Assembly (NCBI GenBank): GCA_014529385.2
Contig: CM043949.1
Coordinates: forward strand, 146,549,850-146,613,849
Direction: 5' to 3'
Origin: Adiantum capillus-veneris
Lineage: Eukaryota; Streptophyta; Polypodiopsida; Polypodiales; Pteridaceae
DNA: 64,000 nucleotides
Within the stretch, counting starts at the first letter, position 1. Each line of letters opens with the position of its first letter. Position numbers and translations under genes: made by a program. The notes under the pieces are model-generated. The model did not search any database. It was not told where the DNA came from and saw only the letters and a program-made list of their open reading frames with translations. Below, in pieces: positions 1 through 10,980 of this stretch.

Positions 1-390
1 CCCATGTGTGGCCACCCTTGAGAAGACAAGTCCGCTTTTGAATTCGGCCATCGACCACCGGCCATTGACTTTCTAGCACCGGCCACCGGCCATTGACTTC
101 CGACCACCGGCCATCGGCCATTGACTACCAGCCACCGGCCAACCGACCGGTTGTTTTCCGACCACTTTCCGGCCGCCGTCTGGCCATAATATTCCGGCGA
201 AAAAAAAAGTCTCGGGGGCCTCCGCCCCCAAGGCCTTTTAAGTTGCCCCTGATTCTTGTCGGTGAGAATTTTGGTTTTCGGTGAGTGATTTTCCTTCACG
301 CACGATGGTTTCTCCTCATAATGGGGGCCTTACAAATGTGCGCTTTTACCACAGAAAATTACAAGGGTAAATCAGGCTCCATACTTAACA
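1..390 (-). mobile_element. 3'-terminal part of an LTR (same family as the solo LTR at 46860-47685)
   Basis: This stretch is nearly identical to 47260-47685, including the GC-rich block of CCGGCCACC/CCGGCCATTGACTTCC-type repeats, and both copies end in the same CATACTTAACA. Homology stops exactly at 390, where the other copy's LTR also ends, so this is an LTR boundary. The other end lies left of the window. Orientation is taken from the TATA box of the complete copy, which reads on the minus strand. It interrupts an antisense gypsy fragment that resumes at 391. Whether this is a solo LTR or part of a full element cannot be seen. Confidence 0.8.
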
Positions 391-645
391 CATCCACCAC
401 ATTGAATCATCCTTTATGATACCAGATCTTTGTGTCATACTCCTAAAGAAGCTCAACCCACCTGGCCTTTTGACCCTTCAAGTCAGTTTGTTTTGTAAAA
501 CAATTTATGCTTTCATGGTCAAACACAATCTCAAACTGAGCTCCATACAAATAATGTCGCCATGTCTTCAAGGCAGACACTATTGCGTAGATCTTGCATT
601 TGTAGGCAGCGTTCCTCTCCCTTAAAAGTTGTTGGATTTATATTT
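391..645 (-). pseudogene. Ty3/gypsy RNase H remnant, minus strand
   Basis: The reverse complement translates to a recognisable gypsy RNase H core: a stretch ending ALKTWRHYLYGAQFEIVFDH, then a KARWVELL segment, and after a stop an EYDTKIWYHKG-type segment. In intact elements these motifs read as TWRHYL, the DH catalytic region and RWVELLQEYDF. At least two in-frame stops (in LL*EYD and KG*FNV) show that it is dead. The fragment is cut on its C-terminal side by the LTR ending at 390. No protease, reverse transcriptase or integrase accompanies it. Confidence 0.75.
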
Positions 646-910
646 TTCAACAAATATTCCATCTCCTTTAGAGTGAGAGAGTGTAGAGAGTTTGGAGGGG
701 GACCTTGTCCCTAAGTATGCCCCTGATCAGTTTACGTGCTCATGCATGTGTATATCAACAGGGACCTTGGCTTGCTATTGCATAAATTGCACTACTAACG
801 TGGATGATTTACTAACATTTTCTTTTAACAATGCAAAATTCCTTTCCATCATAGATATGCGTGCTTGAAGTGCTCAAAATTCTTGAATATCAAGCAGTTT
901 GTAAGCATCA
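646..910 (-). pseudogene. possible antisense gag-like remnant
   Basis: Translating the minus strand gives a broken, coiled-coil-like stretch (around QARISMMERNFALLKENV) between stops. It lies between the RNase H remnant and the small LTR at 911-1053. The composition suggests decayed retroelement coding sequence, but no domain is diagnostic. It could equally be non-coding DNA. Confidence 0.25.
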
Positions 911-1053
911 TGTGAGGTTGAGGGGACGGGAGCATGCCACTAACCACCCAACCGTGCCCTATATAGGCCTTGCCTAGCTAACTATAGGGACCCCAATACT
1001 ACATGTCCATCTTGGCCCTTGGTGTGGTGCCCGCTCTTACCCTTGGCTTGACA
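911..1053 (-). mobile_element. small LTR (family LTR1, copy C), minus strand
   Basis: Read on the minus strand the 143-bp unit starts TGTCAAGCC and ends CCTCACA, the TG...CA termini expected of an LTR. It contains a TATA-like CCTATATAGGGC. Immediately upstream on the minus strand is a purine tract (CTCAAAGGGGGGAGTAA, 1054-1070) that fits a polypurine tract, so this would be a 3' LTR. Related sequence occurs at 20785-20933 (+) and from 63885 to the window end (minus). In both of those it abuts a tRNA-iMet-type primer site. Confidence 0.55.
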
Positions 1054-1304
1054 TTACTCCCCCCTTTGAGAAGCCTTTTCATCCTCAAAAACACAATTGG
1101 TTGTATCTTCTTAAGAACACTAATGTTTTCCACAGTCGCATCCTTCATGGATCCAGCTGTTTGTTTGATCGGAACACGGTTCAGTGGGAGGTTTAATGAA
1201 ATCAAGAAGAGCATCTTGATTTTCCCCATTGTTATCGTTTTGTAATTGTCTTGTGTAATCGGCTTATTAACCAACATAGTATGTAAACTCTGTTTAGAGC
1301 GCAC
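1054..1304 (-). pseudogene. polypurine tract and short retroelement tail, minus strand
   Basis: The minus strand carries a purine tract (1054-1070) next to the LTR. Before it lies a short region that can be read as the acidic C-terminus of a gypsy pol (VFEDEKASQRGE then stop). A longer open frame covers 999-1304 in another phase, but it runs through the LTR and is not credible as a gene. The assignment to gypsy rests on this short tail and the polypurine tract only. Confidence 0.35.
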
Positions 1305-1505
1305 ATGAGCATGCTAAACGAGTCGTCACAACTAAGATGTACCCAAAAGAGTACCTCTTTTCACTTTCCATGAAATTATTTGGCTGGCGTAACTTATCAG
1401 CAAAGTATAAATTCCTTGACTTGTTATCTTATTGCATCAGTAAACAACCCCACTATAACTAGTGTTCAAGGTTGAGAACTTGACTTATACATGAAGAGAC
1501 TAAAC

Positions 1506-1722
1506 CCCGGGGCGGTCACTTTTTAGAATGTGTATGATATCATGTGAGTTAACCGGAGAGGATTATTAAAAGGCCAAAATGTATAAAAATGTATACATAC
1601 ACAGGGGGTGGGGGTTTTTTATATAGGCTCACAATGTAAGTATAGTATGTATATTGGGGTATTATTAATTACCTCTTGAGCGTATGTGATATAGGGGTCT
1701 TTTGATAAGTGACTGCCCCGGG
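1506..1722. mobile_element. MITE with 8-bp target site duplication
   Basis: A 217-bp unit bounded by terminal inverted repeats CCCGGGGCGGTCACTT and AAGTGACTGCCCCGGG (one mismatch). It is flanked by the direct repeat GACTAAAC at 1498-1505 and 1723-1730. No coding capacity. An 8-bp duplication is typical of hAT-derived MITEs, but the terminal bases are not the usual hAT CAGG, so the superfamily is left open. The perfect duplication and near-perfect termini suggest a fairly recent insertion. Confidence 0.85.
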
Positions 1723-1730
1723 GACTAAAC

Positions 1731-2495
1731 CTAGTCGCAAACATGCTTTACCTTGTGGTAAGCAAACTCTAACTAGAGCAATACATGCTTTATAATTGGT
1801 TTGATTGATGCTAACGTACGCTCTTCACATATCCTTTAGCACAAGATTACACTTGTAATCTGTCTATACCCTTTGGATAAATGACACTACTGAGGTGTGT
1901 TTCTCCACGGTTTACAAACAGTCTTCCAAAATGACTGGTAAACAGGGATCACAATGTCATACAACATTATTGAGAAATCAACAATATCATGAATAACCAT
2001 CTTGGTCAACTTGAAAGATACACAAGCACTCAAACCAAGCCATGACCTCTATTGGTGATTGGTAGATCCAAAAGTAATCTCATAGAGATACTACACATAG
2101 AGTACAAAATGCTTTATAAAAAAACTAATGTCATGAATATGCATGCCGCTCTAAATCATCCTTTGCTAAACACTAGAGAGCCCATAACACCTAGTGTGCA
2201 TGCAATTAGCAAAAATAGATTCAAACCTGCATCCATGTCCAGTCCGCGGCCCTTGGCTTGAAATTGGACCATAATGGAATGTGAAAATCAATCACACCTA
2301 GGTACCAATGAAACATGTTCATCAACAGAGCAGAGCCTTGCTACATGTATAAACAACCATCCGTTAAAGTTATTTAACAATACTTGTACCTTAACAAATC
2401 TGACTAGGTATCCAACAATTTTTGGCCATTGAAATCGTTCATGATACAACGTGTGTAAATGGTCTTATAAATGGATTTGACTAGCACATAGAGAC
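1731..2495. other. no gene seen
   Basis: AT-rich DNA between the MITE and the LTR-like unit at 2496. No open frame with recognisable motifs; short frames such as 2052-2261 have no support. Confidence 0.5.
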
Positions 2496-2940
2496 TACTA
2501 CAAACGAAGGCGTGGGTTATCCTGCAAGATACCAAACACAACATACTGCAACCCATAAAATAGACAAATATGCATTACTTGGCAAATCTCGTAGCAATAT
2601 AATCAAAGCTATACGCAAACAGAGAGAGACAAAGAGCTAGATAGAGCGAGAGAGCACGTGGAGATGCACCTCCTAGAGTGAAGTGTTACATGGGCACGAC
2701 GATAGAGGAGAGAAGAAGTATGCAAGCATTGGGTGCAATCTCCCCCCGTGCAAGAGTCCACATTTCCCTCTTGCACGTATTTATTTATAGATTCTTCAAT
2801 GCTAAAAAAAGAATACACATTGAACGGTCGGGAAAAATAGCCATAGCTCATAATGAGCACTTGAATAATAAATGTACATAAAATGTGATATCCTCGTCTA
2901 GCCTTATCTTTTGCCACCTGTCAATTGCAATAAATAAACA
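2496..2940 (-). mobile_element. LTR (family LTR2, copy C), minus strand
   Basis: Homologous, in reverse orientation, to 23880-24630. Both copies begin TGTTTATTTATTGCAA; copy A ends TTTGTAGCA and copy C TTTGTAGTA, so the shared unit has TG...CA ends. On the minus strand it carries TATAAATAAATA, directly followed by a hairpin (CGTGCAAGAG, 11-nt loop, CTCTTGCACG) and later a CT-rich tract. Copy C lacks the 288-bp MITE present in copy A. I see no clean target duplication around it, and the sequence after the LTR end only weakly resembles a primer site. Confidence 0.6.
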
Positions 2941-3384
2941 ATTGTCAATTTCCATTTAATTCATACCTCTCCGCTAGAAATCAAATGTCCTCATTTGCGA
3001 AGATAAGAATTTGGAAACCATACTTGTAAAAAACAACGATTAATATTCGACGTCAGAAGTATCACATACTGAAAGAAAAATTCAAAAAATTATACAGCAT
3101 TGCTTACGCCTGCCGTCATCCACATACTACCTATTCTAGCATTCCATACCACTAGAAGAAGTAGTATATGTCATACCCTAATGAATCAGGATATCATTGG
3201 TCACAGTCATCATTTAATAAATCAATTTTCACTATCGCGACAAAAATATCATCATATACCAATTCCAATTCCAAACCCAATTGTAATTCCAAATATGAGT
3301 CCAAATCCAACATATCTTGCATTTTATATACCCGGGTAACAAATCATACTAAGGACAGTGGTGGTCAGTCACTGCAACATGATT

Positions 3385-3665
3385 TTGTGATCGGTGATTC
3401 CTCAACCGACAAATCTACACCAATGAGACGTGCTACCTAAATCGGAAAATCTGCACTAATGCTACCTAAATCGATGAATGTGCATTTAGTATTGTTTAAA
3501 ATAGTGATCCTGCAGTTTCTTGGTGTACTACGTAAATCAGCAAATTAGCACTCATGCTGCCTAAACCGGCGGATTTGCACGTACAACTAGCGTTGCTTGA
3601 ATCGATGAATCTACACCAAAATGAGTATTTACACACTGCCTAGATTGGTGAATCTGTATGTACGT
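3385..3665. repeat. degenerate minisatellite
   Basis: Diverged repeats of a motif like GCTACCTAAATCGGNNAATCTGCACTAATG recur about six times with irregular spacing of roughly 30-50 bp (for example ACCTAAATCGG, ACCTAAATCGA, ACGTAAATCAG, GCCTAAACCGG, GCTTGAATCGA, GCCTAGATTGG). No coding potential is visible. Confidence 0.55.
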
Positions 3666-4911
3666 GACCAATGGACTAGACAAGGCATAAAAAAAGAATC
3701 TTTTACTACCTGTTTGACACCGCATTGGAGTAAGGTTGAGTAGCAAAGTACTTACAAATTGTGGTTCATTAATTGAAGGCACCCCAGCTTGTGTGAGTTA
3801 CTGCATAGCTCAATGTGAAATGATCTTATTAGCAATTTCATTTAATATGAGTATAGCCACAAGAGTCATGTCTTCTCTCAAAAATAGCTAGTAATTAAGC
3901 TAAAAAGTAAGCCATGTACATTGAATTTATGTATCTGTGTTGTTCTCTTTGGAATGGGATTATTAGACATTACTAGGAGTTTGGCTATCATAGAATTTGA
4001 TAGAATGTCATTAGTGTATGATTACTTGGATTATCATTAAAATTATTTGGTTAGTTCTATCTAGCTCTGTGTGAATCATTAGTAGCTAAACATTTTAAAG
4101 ATGGTCAATAATAAAATACAATTCAAGGTAAAAGCTTGGATTAAATATTGTTGAATAAATAAACGTACGGGGATTAAAAACTTGTAATATGATTAACTTT
4201 GAAAACATAACATTGAGTCATTTGAGTAGGAGGTTTCCAAATATATAACCATGGAGTTAATAATAAACAAGAGATATGTAGTTGGGTCAGGTTGGTGCAA
4301 TGGGAATTGTAAGGGACCTTACAAAGTTAAAGAGAACATGGTGGATCAGGTTTCTGAGATTGTACAGGGGTAAGTTAGTTGTTAAAGCAGAAGAAAAATA
4401 TCAGTGGGTTTGACAAGAGGTAGTGTCAAGATTGACATCTATTATGTTTTATGTTTAGAATACCGATGTCACTCTACAAAATTAGAGAGTAAGCTCTAGT
4501 TTCTAAAGATGGTTAATCAAACAAAACACTTATCCATACCTTTGATATAATTTTTCTAAAGTTAAAGCGTATTGTTTTGATTACCTAAGAAGTATTTGCA
4601 CTTAATTACTAGCAATAAAATTCAGATTGTTTATATAAATGCCTTGACTGGTACTCAATGAATAAATTCTTAATTAAGTGAAGCAATTATGACTAGCATA
4701 TTCTACATGTGGTCTGTAGACAGAATAAGACTATGAGTACTTGTTGAACACTTTATGTGCTTAGTCACTCAACCCAAAACATTGAAGCCAGTTGTAGACA
4801 GGTCTTGAGAGACACAAAAGCATTCAATCCTACAATTTTGACTCCAACAAAGCGATATGTTCCATTAGCATTCATGTAAGAGATATGGATCAAAATTCAA
4901 GGCGAGGTCTA
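3666..4911. other. no gene seen
   Basis: AT-rich sequence without long frames or recognisable motifs. It forms the left flank of element E4. Confidence 0.5.
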
Positions 4912-5034
4912 AGTTAACTGAGTCAACGTCAGTTAACAGAAGCTGCTAAAGGCCCGAGCCTTATGGATGCACATCGAGGATGAATACGAAGAAGCAGTAA
5001 AGATTCGAGCTATGCAATGATGTAAGCCCCAATA
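4912..5034 (+). repeat. E4 5' LTR remnant
   Basis: Only about 123 bp, against 983 bp for the 3' LTR. The start (GTTAACTGAGTCAA), a short middle match (CTAAAGGCCC) and the end (GAGCTATGCAATGATG...CCCCAATA) align with the 3' LTR, implying large internal deletions or strong divergence. The first base is A where the 3' LTR has T. Confidence 0.5.
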
Positions 5035-5036
5035 TT

Positions 5037-5055
5037 TGGCACCGTTGCCAGGATG
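5037..5055 (+). promoter_or_regulatory. E4 primer binding site
   Basis: TGGCACCGTTGCCAGGATG begins 2 bp after the LTR end. It resembles the TGGCGCCGTTGCCGGGGA primer site found in many plant Ty3/gypsy elements, with a few substitutions. E2 carries a related site at 61921-61938. Confidence 0.6.
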
Positions 5056-5867
5056 ATGGCCTATGCTAGTGTAATTGTGGCATAATCAAATGTGTTTCCT
5101 CACTAATTTCACTTGTGTATTTATGGTTTTGTGGATAAAGGATGTGTGTGCATGATGCAATGTGTTCATTATTCCCTAATTTATCACAGTATCTTGCCAA
5201 TTGTGTGTTTACACACTCTAATTTCACACTAATCCCTTGCTACTTTCACTAATTTTGCTAACTTACACACTAATTTGCTACCAAAGATTGGAGCTTTCAA
5301 CTGTTCAATCAATCTTCATTGGAAAGGTAGTCAAGGTGGTATTCTCAACCTCCGTAGAATCTAAAGATGTGTAGAATTGTGTAGAGACTCCACCATGATG
5401 CAATGTAATAATTAATGCCATGTTGTTGCAATGCAATGTTGATGCTATGCTGCTTTGAAAATATTTTGATTGTTTGTTTTCATGCCGTCGTAGTGCCGAA
5501 ATTTTCCAGATTTGGTGGCATATGAAATTGATAAGTTCAATTGTTAATTGGTGAATTTGCGTTGCTAATTGTGTGCCTAATTGATGTAATTGCATGCTTG
5601 AATGGTCAATTGCAAGTGTGTGTGCACTAAAATCAAGTGTGTGTGCATTCTAATTGAGTGTGTGTATGCCTAATTTTAGGTGTGTGTGCACTATTTTTCC
5701 CTTGTTTGTGCACCTAAAAATCAATGTGTGCTTAAAGATTTTTCAATTGTGATGATTGATTTGTGTTGTGGTCATGCCCAACTAGAGATTTGTGAAATCA
5801 CATTTCAATTTCGACAAGATTAACCCTTTTGTGTACGTACCTAAAGATTGGTAAACATTACCAATTA

Positions 5868-5870
<3 letters not shown>

Positions 5871-5905
<35 letters not shown>
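5871..5905. repeat. (GT)n microsatellite
   Basis: Uninterrupted GT dinucleotides within the E4 leader. Confidence 0.95.
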
Positions 5906-5913
<8 letters not shown>

Positions 5914-6101
5914 CGATCGGCGGGATTTTCCGAACCTTGGCGTGGTGTCCAATACAGTGTCGCTGTTCGTGGCAAACTCGACGATGATTTTTGATTTTTT
6001 ACGGACTCGCATTGCCGCGTCGAAAAGTGTTGACTCTCTCTCGCTCCCTTGTCACTTCCTCCTGCGCACCAACTGCAGCACGCCATGTCAGCAACGACAA
6101 G

Positions 6102-6103
<2 letters not shown>

Positions 6104-6171
<68 letters not shown>
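6104..6171. repeat. (CT)n microsatellite
   Basis: About 34 CT units without interruption within the E4 leader. Confidence 0.95.
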
Positions 6172-6175
<4 letters not shown>

Positions 6176-7820
6176 CTCGTACCGCACGCTAGGTCACTGT
6201 CATTCTCTCTGTCTCTCTCTAACTTTCTCTCTCTCGTCTCCCTCCTTTGTACGCATGAACGTCATCAACCACCACACACGCACACATGCGTGAACGCACC
6301 CCTACACACACAATTCATTAAGCTACAAAAAGACAAAAAAAAAAGGACCTATCTTGTCTTCTTTTCTCTCTTTCCTCAACGGTTGCCTGCTCTGCTGGAG
6401 TCTTTTGCTTTTTTCGTTGTTTTTGTGTCATTGACTTTTTTATTTTATTCATTTCATTTTGTTTCTTTTCAATTTCATTTTATTTCGTTTTCATTCCCTT
6501 TAAATTTCATTTCATTTCAATTCAATTTCATTTTTTTCTCACTTTCATTTCATTTATTTGTATATTAGTCAAATTTTTTTTAAATTATAAAAAATATTTA
6601 AATATCACAAAAAATAATTAAAAAATAAAAAATTCAATTAAAAATCAAGAAAAAAGGTTTCAAAAATTATCAAAAAAGAAAAAATCATCAAAAATTTATT
6701 TTTAAAAATCAAAAACCTTACAAATAATTTATTAAAAAAGATGACACAAATAAATCACAAAAATTATAGAAAATTCATTACAAATAAAAAATTAACTTGA
6801 AAAAATCACAATGAATCAAAAAATTCATAAACCTTCAAAAAATTACATAATTCACAAAAAGTTTCTTTACAAATCAAAACTTTTCCAAAACAATTATAAA
6901 GATACTTTTTTTTTGAAAAATTCAAAATTTCACAAAAAAAAACAAAGTCATCGAAAGAGCCCGAAAGAGCCGAAAGAGCTACAAATCGAATAAACAACGC
7001 AAAACCGAGCAAGTCAAAAAAACAAAATAGATCAGCCAAAAAAGCAAAAAAAACCAACTCGAAGCTGTGCGCAGCAGACAAATTTGTAAATTTGTCAAAA
7101 TTAAGCCGAAAATCGACGAATCAAAATTGTAAAACTCATCGAGGCTCAGACTTTCGAGCTAGATTTTGGAAAAATTCTTGGGAGCTGGACTTAATATTTC
7201 TGGCCAAGAACATCACAATTCTAGCTGAGTTCTAGATAGTGTTCCCATAGTTCAGACAAAGAACGCCAAGGACTAGAAGTCATTTTTCAAACCGAGATTG
7301 GCAAGTGCAAGCAATTGCATTGCAAATTGAACTTCCAATTGGACGAACAGGGGTACCAATCACTTTGGATTGCAGATTAGGCTATTCAGAGCCCATATTT
7401 TCATCATTCTAAAGGCCCAAATCAATTCTGAAACTTTTGAGCTAGATTTAATTAACTCTTGTGAGTCTAAGAGCAATCAACTGCAAAATTGCTTCACCCA
7501 AGCAAGAGAAATTCTGGTAGTCAACACCAAAATCTGCTAGGAGACAGTTTTATAAAACAAGTCAACATGGACTCAAATCGAGCCGAGAGTTCAAGTACAA
7601 CAAAGTAAGCTAGTAGCAATGGCAATAAATGTACAACTGCAACAGAGCAGATTTTATAGTTATATTGTTACAATGGGAATAAATTTTTGTACACAGATAC
7701 AAAAGGTCATAGGTATCTTATGAGCAGTAAAAGCAGCACAGGAGCCAAGATCCTATTGATCAGAGTAAAGACGGATTCAGATAACTCCCAGATGTTCACA
7801 AACTTCAGTGGAGCCAGGTA

Positions 7821-9271
7821 TTGCAAGCTCAAAATGAAATGCAGATAGAAGTGCAAAAAATCAATCCAAGTGTTTATTTAGAAATTTGCACAGGTCAGCA
7901 AAACATACATTTGGTGCATATGCAATCAGGGTCATTGTACATGAATTACACTGGTCAGATCTATGGTCGAGAATTAAAATTGCAAGATCCAACAGATCAG
8001 CCAATAGAAGCTAATCTAATTGCAGAACCAGGTCAATGACGGTACAAAGGTCAAGATGGAGCAGTCTATAGCTTGATGCTTAGTGTTTTGAAAGAAGATG
8101 CCGACAAATTGGCAAGCATAGAAGCAGAAGCTTCTCAGCTAGAGCTCGATATGACATAACCAAATGAAATACACCAGTGACGGTGTATTGCTCAGATTGT
8201 GGATGAAAAGGTGGATATTTTTCTGAAGATTGTCCAAGAAATCCAGACAACAAGGACACATCAACCACCAAGCAAGGTACAAAGAAAATTGGAAATGTGA
8301 ATCTCGATGTAAGTGCATTTAACTCGTCACTTTTAATGCAATCGGATGATTCTACATTACCATTAGAAGCACCAATAAAAACACTACAAGTTCAAAATCA
8401 ACATAAAGATGCACATGCACGTGAAAAGCTTAAAAATGATTCTTTGAACAACAAATTCTTGTATGAATTTGGTCAAGATGTCCAGATACCACTGAATGTT
8501 AGGTTTGCAAATGATTTTGTATCCACTACGAGAAGTGTGAAATCATTCACGAGTCTAAGAGAGAGATCAAACAGAACGATGTTAGCATTGTATGGCACCC
8601 ATAATCCACATGCACATTGTGTAGACCAAAAAGGGAAACTGTACAAAAAGAATCAACCAGTGTTTGAACGGCCCACATACCAGCTCATAGAAGTGCGTCC
8701 AGTGATATATAAAAAAGGATGGTTCATTTTAGAGGAAAGAATCTATTATAGCCCACCATCCTCTCTAGAGCTAAAGGATATTACCCAAATGAACCCAGAA
8801 ATCTATTCAGAGCCAAAATTTCATCCATCGAAAATCAAGCTTTGACGTGGTGACCAAATGAGCACATACTTTGACCAAAATAGTTGTAGATATAGACGAG
8901 AGTCTAGCATCTATGATTCCTTGGGTCCTAAAACCACAAAAGCTCATATCATAGGAGACCCATGGGATAGACAATATCAAAGCAAACATAATGCTATCTA
9001 TAGCTTGACTTGGAGAATAATTTGTCATGCTTCACGGAGATACATAGGAAACTATGCAGAAGGTTTACAAATGCCAGACATCAACAATGCTACCCAAAGT
9101 GTGACTTCACAGTCCCAAAGGGTGAGACTAAACCAGAGCCAAAAAAAATTGAACTCTTACAATGAAGCAGGCTATAGTGATCATCCTCGGAAGGGGGGAG
9201 ATGTAAATCCATCAAGCTTAGCTTATGTACCAAGAAATGCTACACCATTTAGAAGCTTTCAATTGACCTAG
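7821..9271 (+). pseudogene. E4 gag-like remnant
   Basis: Open segments at 7821-8039, 8297-8845 and 8858-9271 are separated by stops and frame changes. Between the first two, 8190-8245 reads CSDCG, a stop, then KGGYFSEDC: a decayed CCHC zinc knuckle in which the invariant glycine-histidine is disrupted. The 182-aa segment (8297-8845) is rich in N, S and K and matches no family I recognise. Assignment to gag rests on the knuckle-like motif and on its position upstream of the protease-like region. Confidence 0.45.
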
Positions 9272-10383
9272 ATTTCATTAGAATCAGCATACAAATGCCT
9301 CTATGAAGATCATCAAGGACAAAATTTTTAGCTGATCTCCACAATTCAAAGTCAAAAGCTGACAAGTCCAATAGTGTTCAAACAATTACATGTGACCAAG
9401 CTCACATATTCATATCGAGATGCACATGGTAACAAATATCAACAAGATCAAGACCTTGTACAAACCCCTACAAATGGCTCGACTGAAGTCAAAGACTATC
9501 TAAAGATGCTACAAAGCCTCAAGCTGCTAGAACAGGTGACATAAAAGTGAAAGTCAATGAAAGCTAAAGTCCAGAAATCTACACAAAGGTCACCACCAAA
9601 ATCTCCTCGAAAGAGACAGATTCTGCCAGAAAGTACAGTGGATGTATCAAGGTCAAAGGTTACTCAGATGCAGGCAGATAATGCTCAACAATGCAAGCAA
9701 AACGTGTAATATTACAGTCAATGGAGTCAACATCAATTGAAGCAGGTGATCAAAGCAAAGAAAATGTAGATAAAGCTCAACTAAAGGACACTACCATAGT
9801 AAAAGGAGTCAATTTAGACACGGATCACGAAACGATCAAGTGCAACATTGTTGGTGGACAGGAAGAAAAGTTGTCAAGTGAAGTAAAGCTAGATTTTTAG
9901 TTAGATAAGAGCCTCATGTCTTTTTGCACTTGGAAAAGATGTGGCCAACCACAACTAGAAGATGCTCCTGAATTTGTGAGCTTATCAGGAAACAAACGAG
10001 CAGAATGCTGGGGAATCATCTCCACCACCATTGAAGTAAGTTCACAGATCATCATAGCTCAATTCCACGTGATCACACCAAAAGATATGCCAGACGACAG
10101 CATAATGCAGATGCCAATGGCTTAGAAGATGTTAGAGATACAGAATGTAAACAAGATGCATTCTTCAGAGACAACCAATAATGAACACCAACAATGGTCA
10201 CCCGCGGACGACAACACAAGGTCCTCAAGCACAGTTAAAATGGAAACCGATGCCAAAGAAAAGCTTATTGAAAAGGATTCATCTACATCAAACAGAACTT
10301 CAGAAGAGCTTAAACCAAGGTAAGCAATAGCAAGTACAAATCAAACAGAGCAAAGAGCAACCACGCAAGTTACTGAGCAGAGA
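9272..10383 (+). pseudogene. E4 polyprotein linker remnant
   Basis: Fragmented frames (9691-9900, 9916-10125, 10129-10323) encode hydrophilic sequence rich in K, E, S and T with no domain. They lie in order between the gag-like and protease-like parts, consistent with a decayed polyprotein linker. One segment (LSGNKRAECWGIISTTIEVS) is uncharacterised. Confidence 0.35.
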
Positions 10384-10980
10384 ATGCCACCAAAGCTAGA
10401 AGTAAAGAAGAACAAGGTTGGAGACAACCAGGAAGAAATAGGAAGTCCAAAGATTAATCACTCATTTCCAGATGAATCAGCTAATGACAGCCATATTGGA
10501 AGACAGAGTCTCAAGTCACCCTCCATAGAGACACAGTTAGATCAAGATGAGACGATGACAAAAGCAAGACAGAAATCTTCAATAGAGCCAACAATGAGAA
10601 TAGTTATAGTCCTCAGCAGTACAAAAGGAGCAAGTGTCAGATGCAATGCTCTATTGGATAAAGAAGCAAAGTGCAATATGGTTGTAGACAACATTTAGAG
10701 CATTCTAGAGCTTACTCGGGACAAGCCAGGTAACATGGAAATCATAGGTAAGGCTACAAGTAAAAAAGAAATGGTTTCTACCCTTAGCATCCAAAATCAT
10801 GAAGATCAAGTAAAGTTTCTGGTAAAGTCTTCAAAGGAAATGCTTGCAGATGTCATCCTTGGACATCAGTGGTTAGAGCAACACGAGGCCTGCAAAGAAG
10901 ATAATATGCTAATTCTCTCTTTTCCAAGAGGTAGCCAACAACATTTACAGGTACCATTAATGCTAGATTCAAAGTTGTAG
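10384..10980 (+). pseudogene. E4 retropepsin-like domain, active site lost
   Basis: Two frames (10384-10698, 10735-10980) separated by a stop carry the retropepsin layout. The first ends near CNALLDKEAKCNMV, where a working enzyme would have the Asp-Thr/Ser-Gly triad. The second carries VKFLV and DVILGHQWLEQH, matching the hydrophobic-ILG-x-x-WL element of retropepsins. The Asp survives but Thr-Gly is replaced by Lys-Glu, so it is not catalytic. A parallel copy lies at 25000-25400. Its nearest intact relative in the window by layout (YNALLDTGAKYNLL, NINLGRTWM, then W-x-P-K) is the second protease of E1. Confidence 0.65.

Larger units (their letters stand above)
5056..7820 (+). other. E4 leader: microsatellites and low-complexity sequence
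   Basis: No protein-coding signal. Contains a (GT)n run at 5871-5905, a (CT)n run at about 6104-6171, a pyrimidine-rich block with TTTCATTT repeats (about 6360-6560), and a very A-rich block (about 6560-7060). Long frames here encode only repeat-derived polypeptides such as LSLSLS or HTHTHT. Confidence 0.6.

Noticed and set aside
999-1304. 101-codon minus frame
   Set aside because: Runs through the LTR1 unit and the polypurine tract; only a short retroelement tail in another phase is credible.
5873-6568. 231-codon + strand frame rich in V/C and S/L/F
   Set aside because: It is made of (GT)n, (CT)n and pyrimidine-rich low-complexity DNA; no domain, and it lies in the E4 leader.
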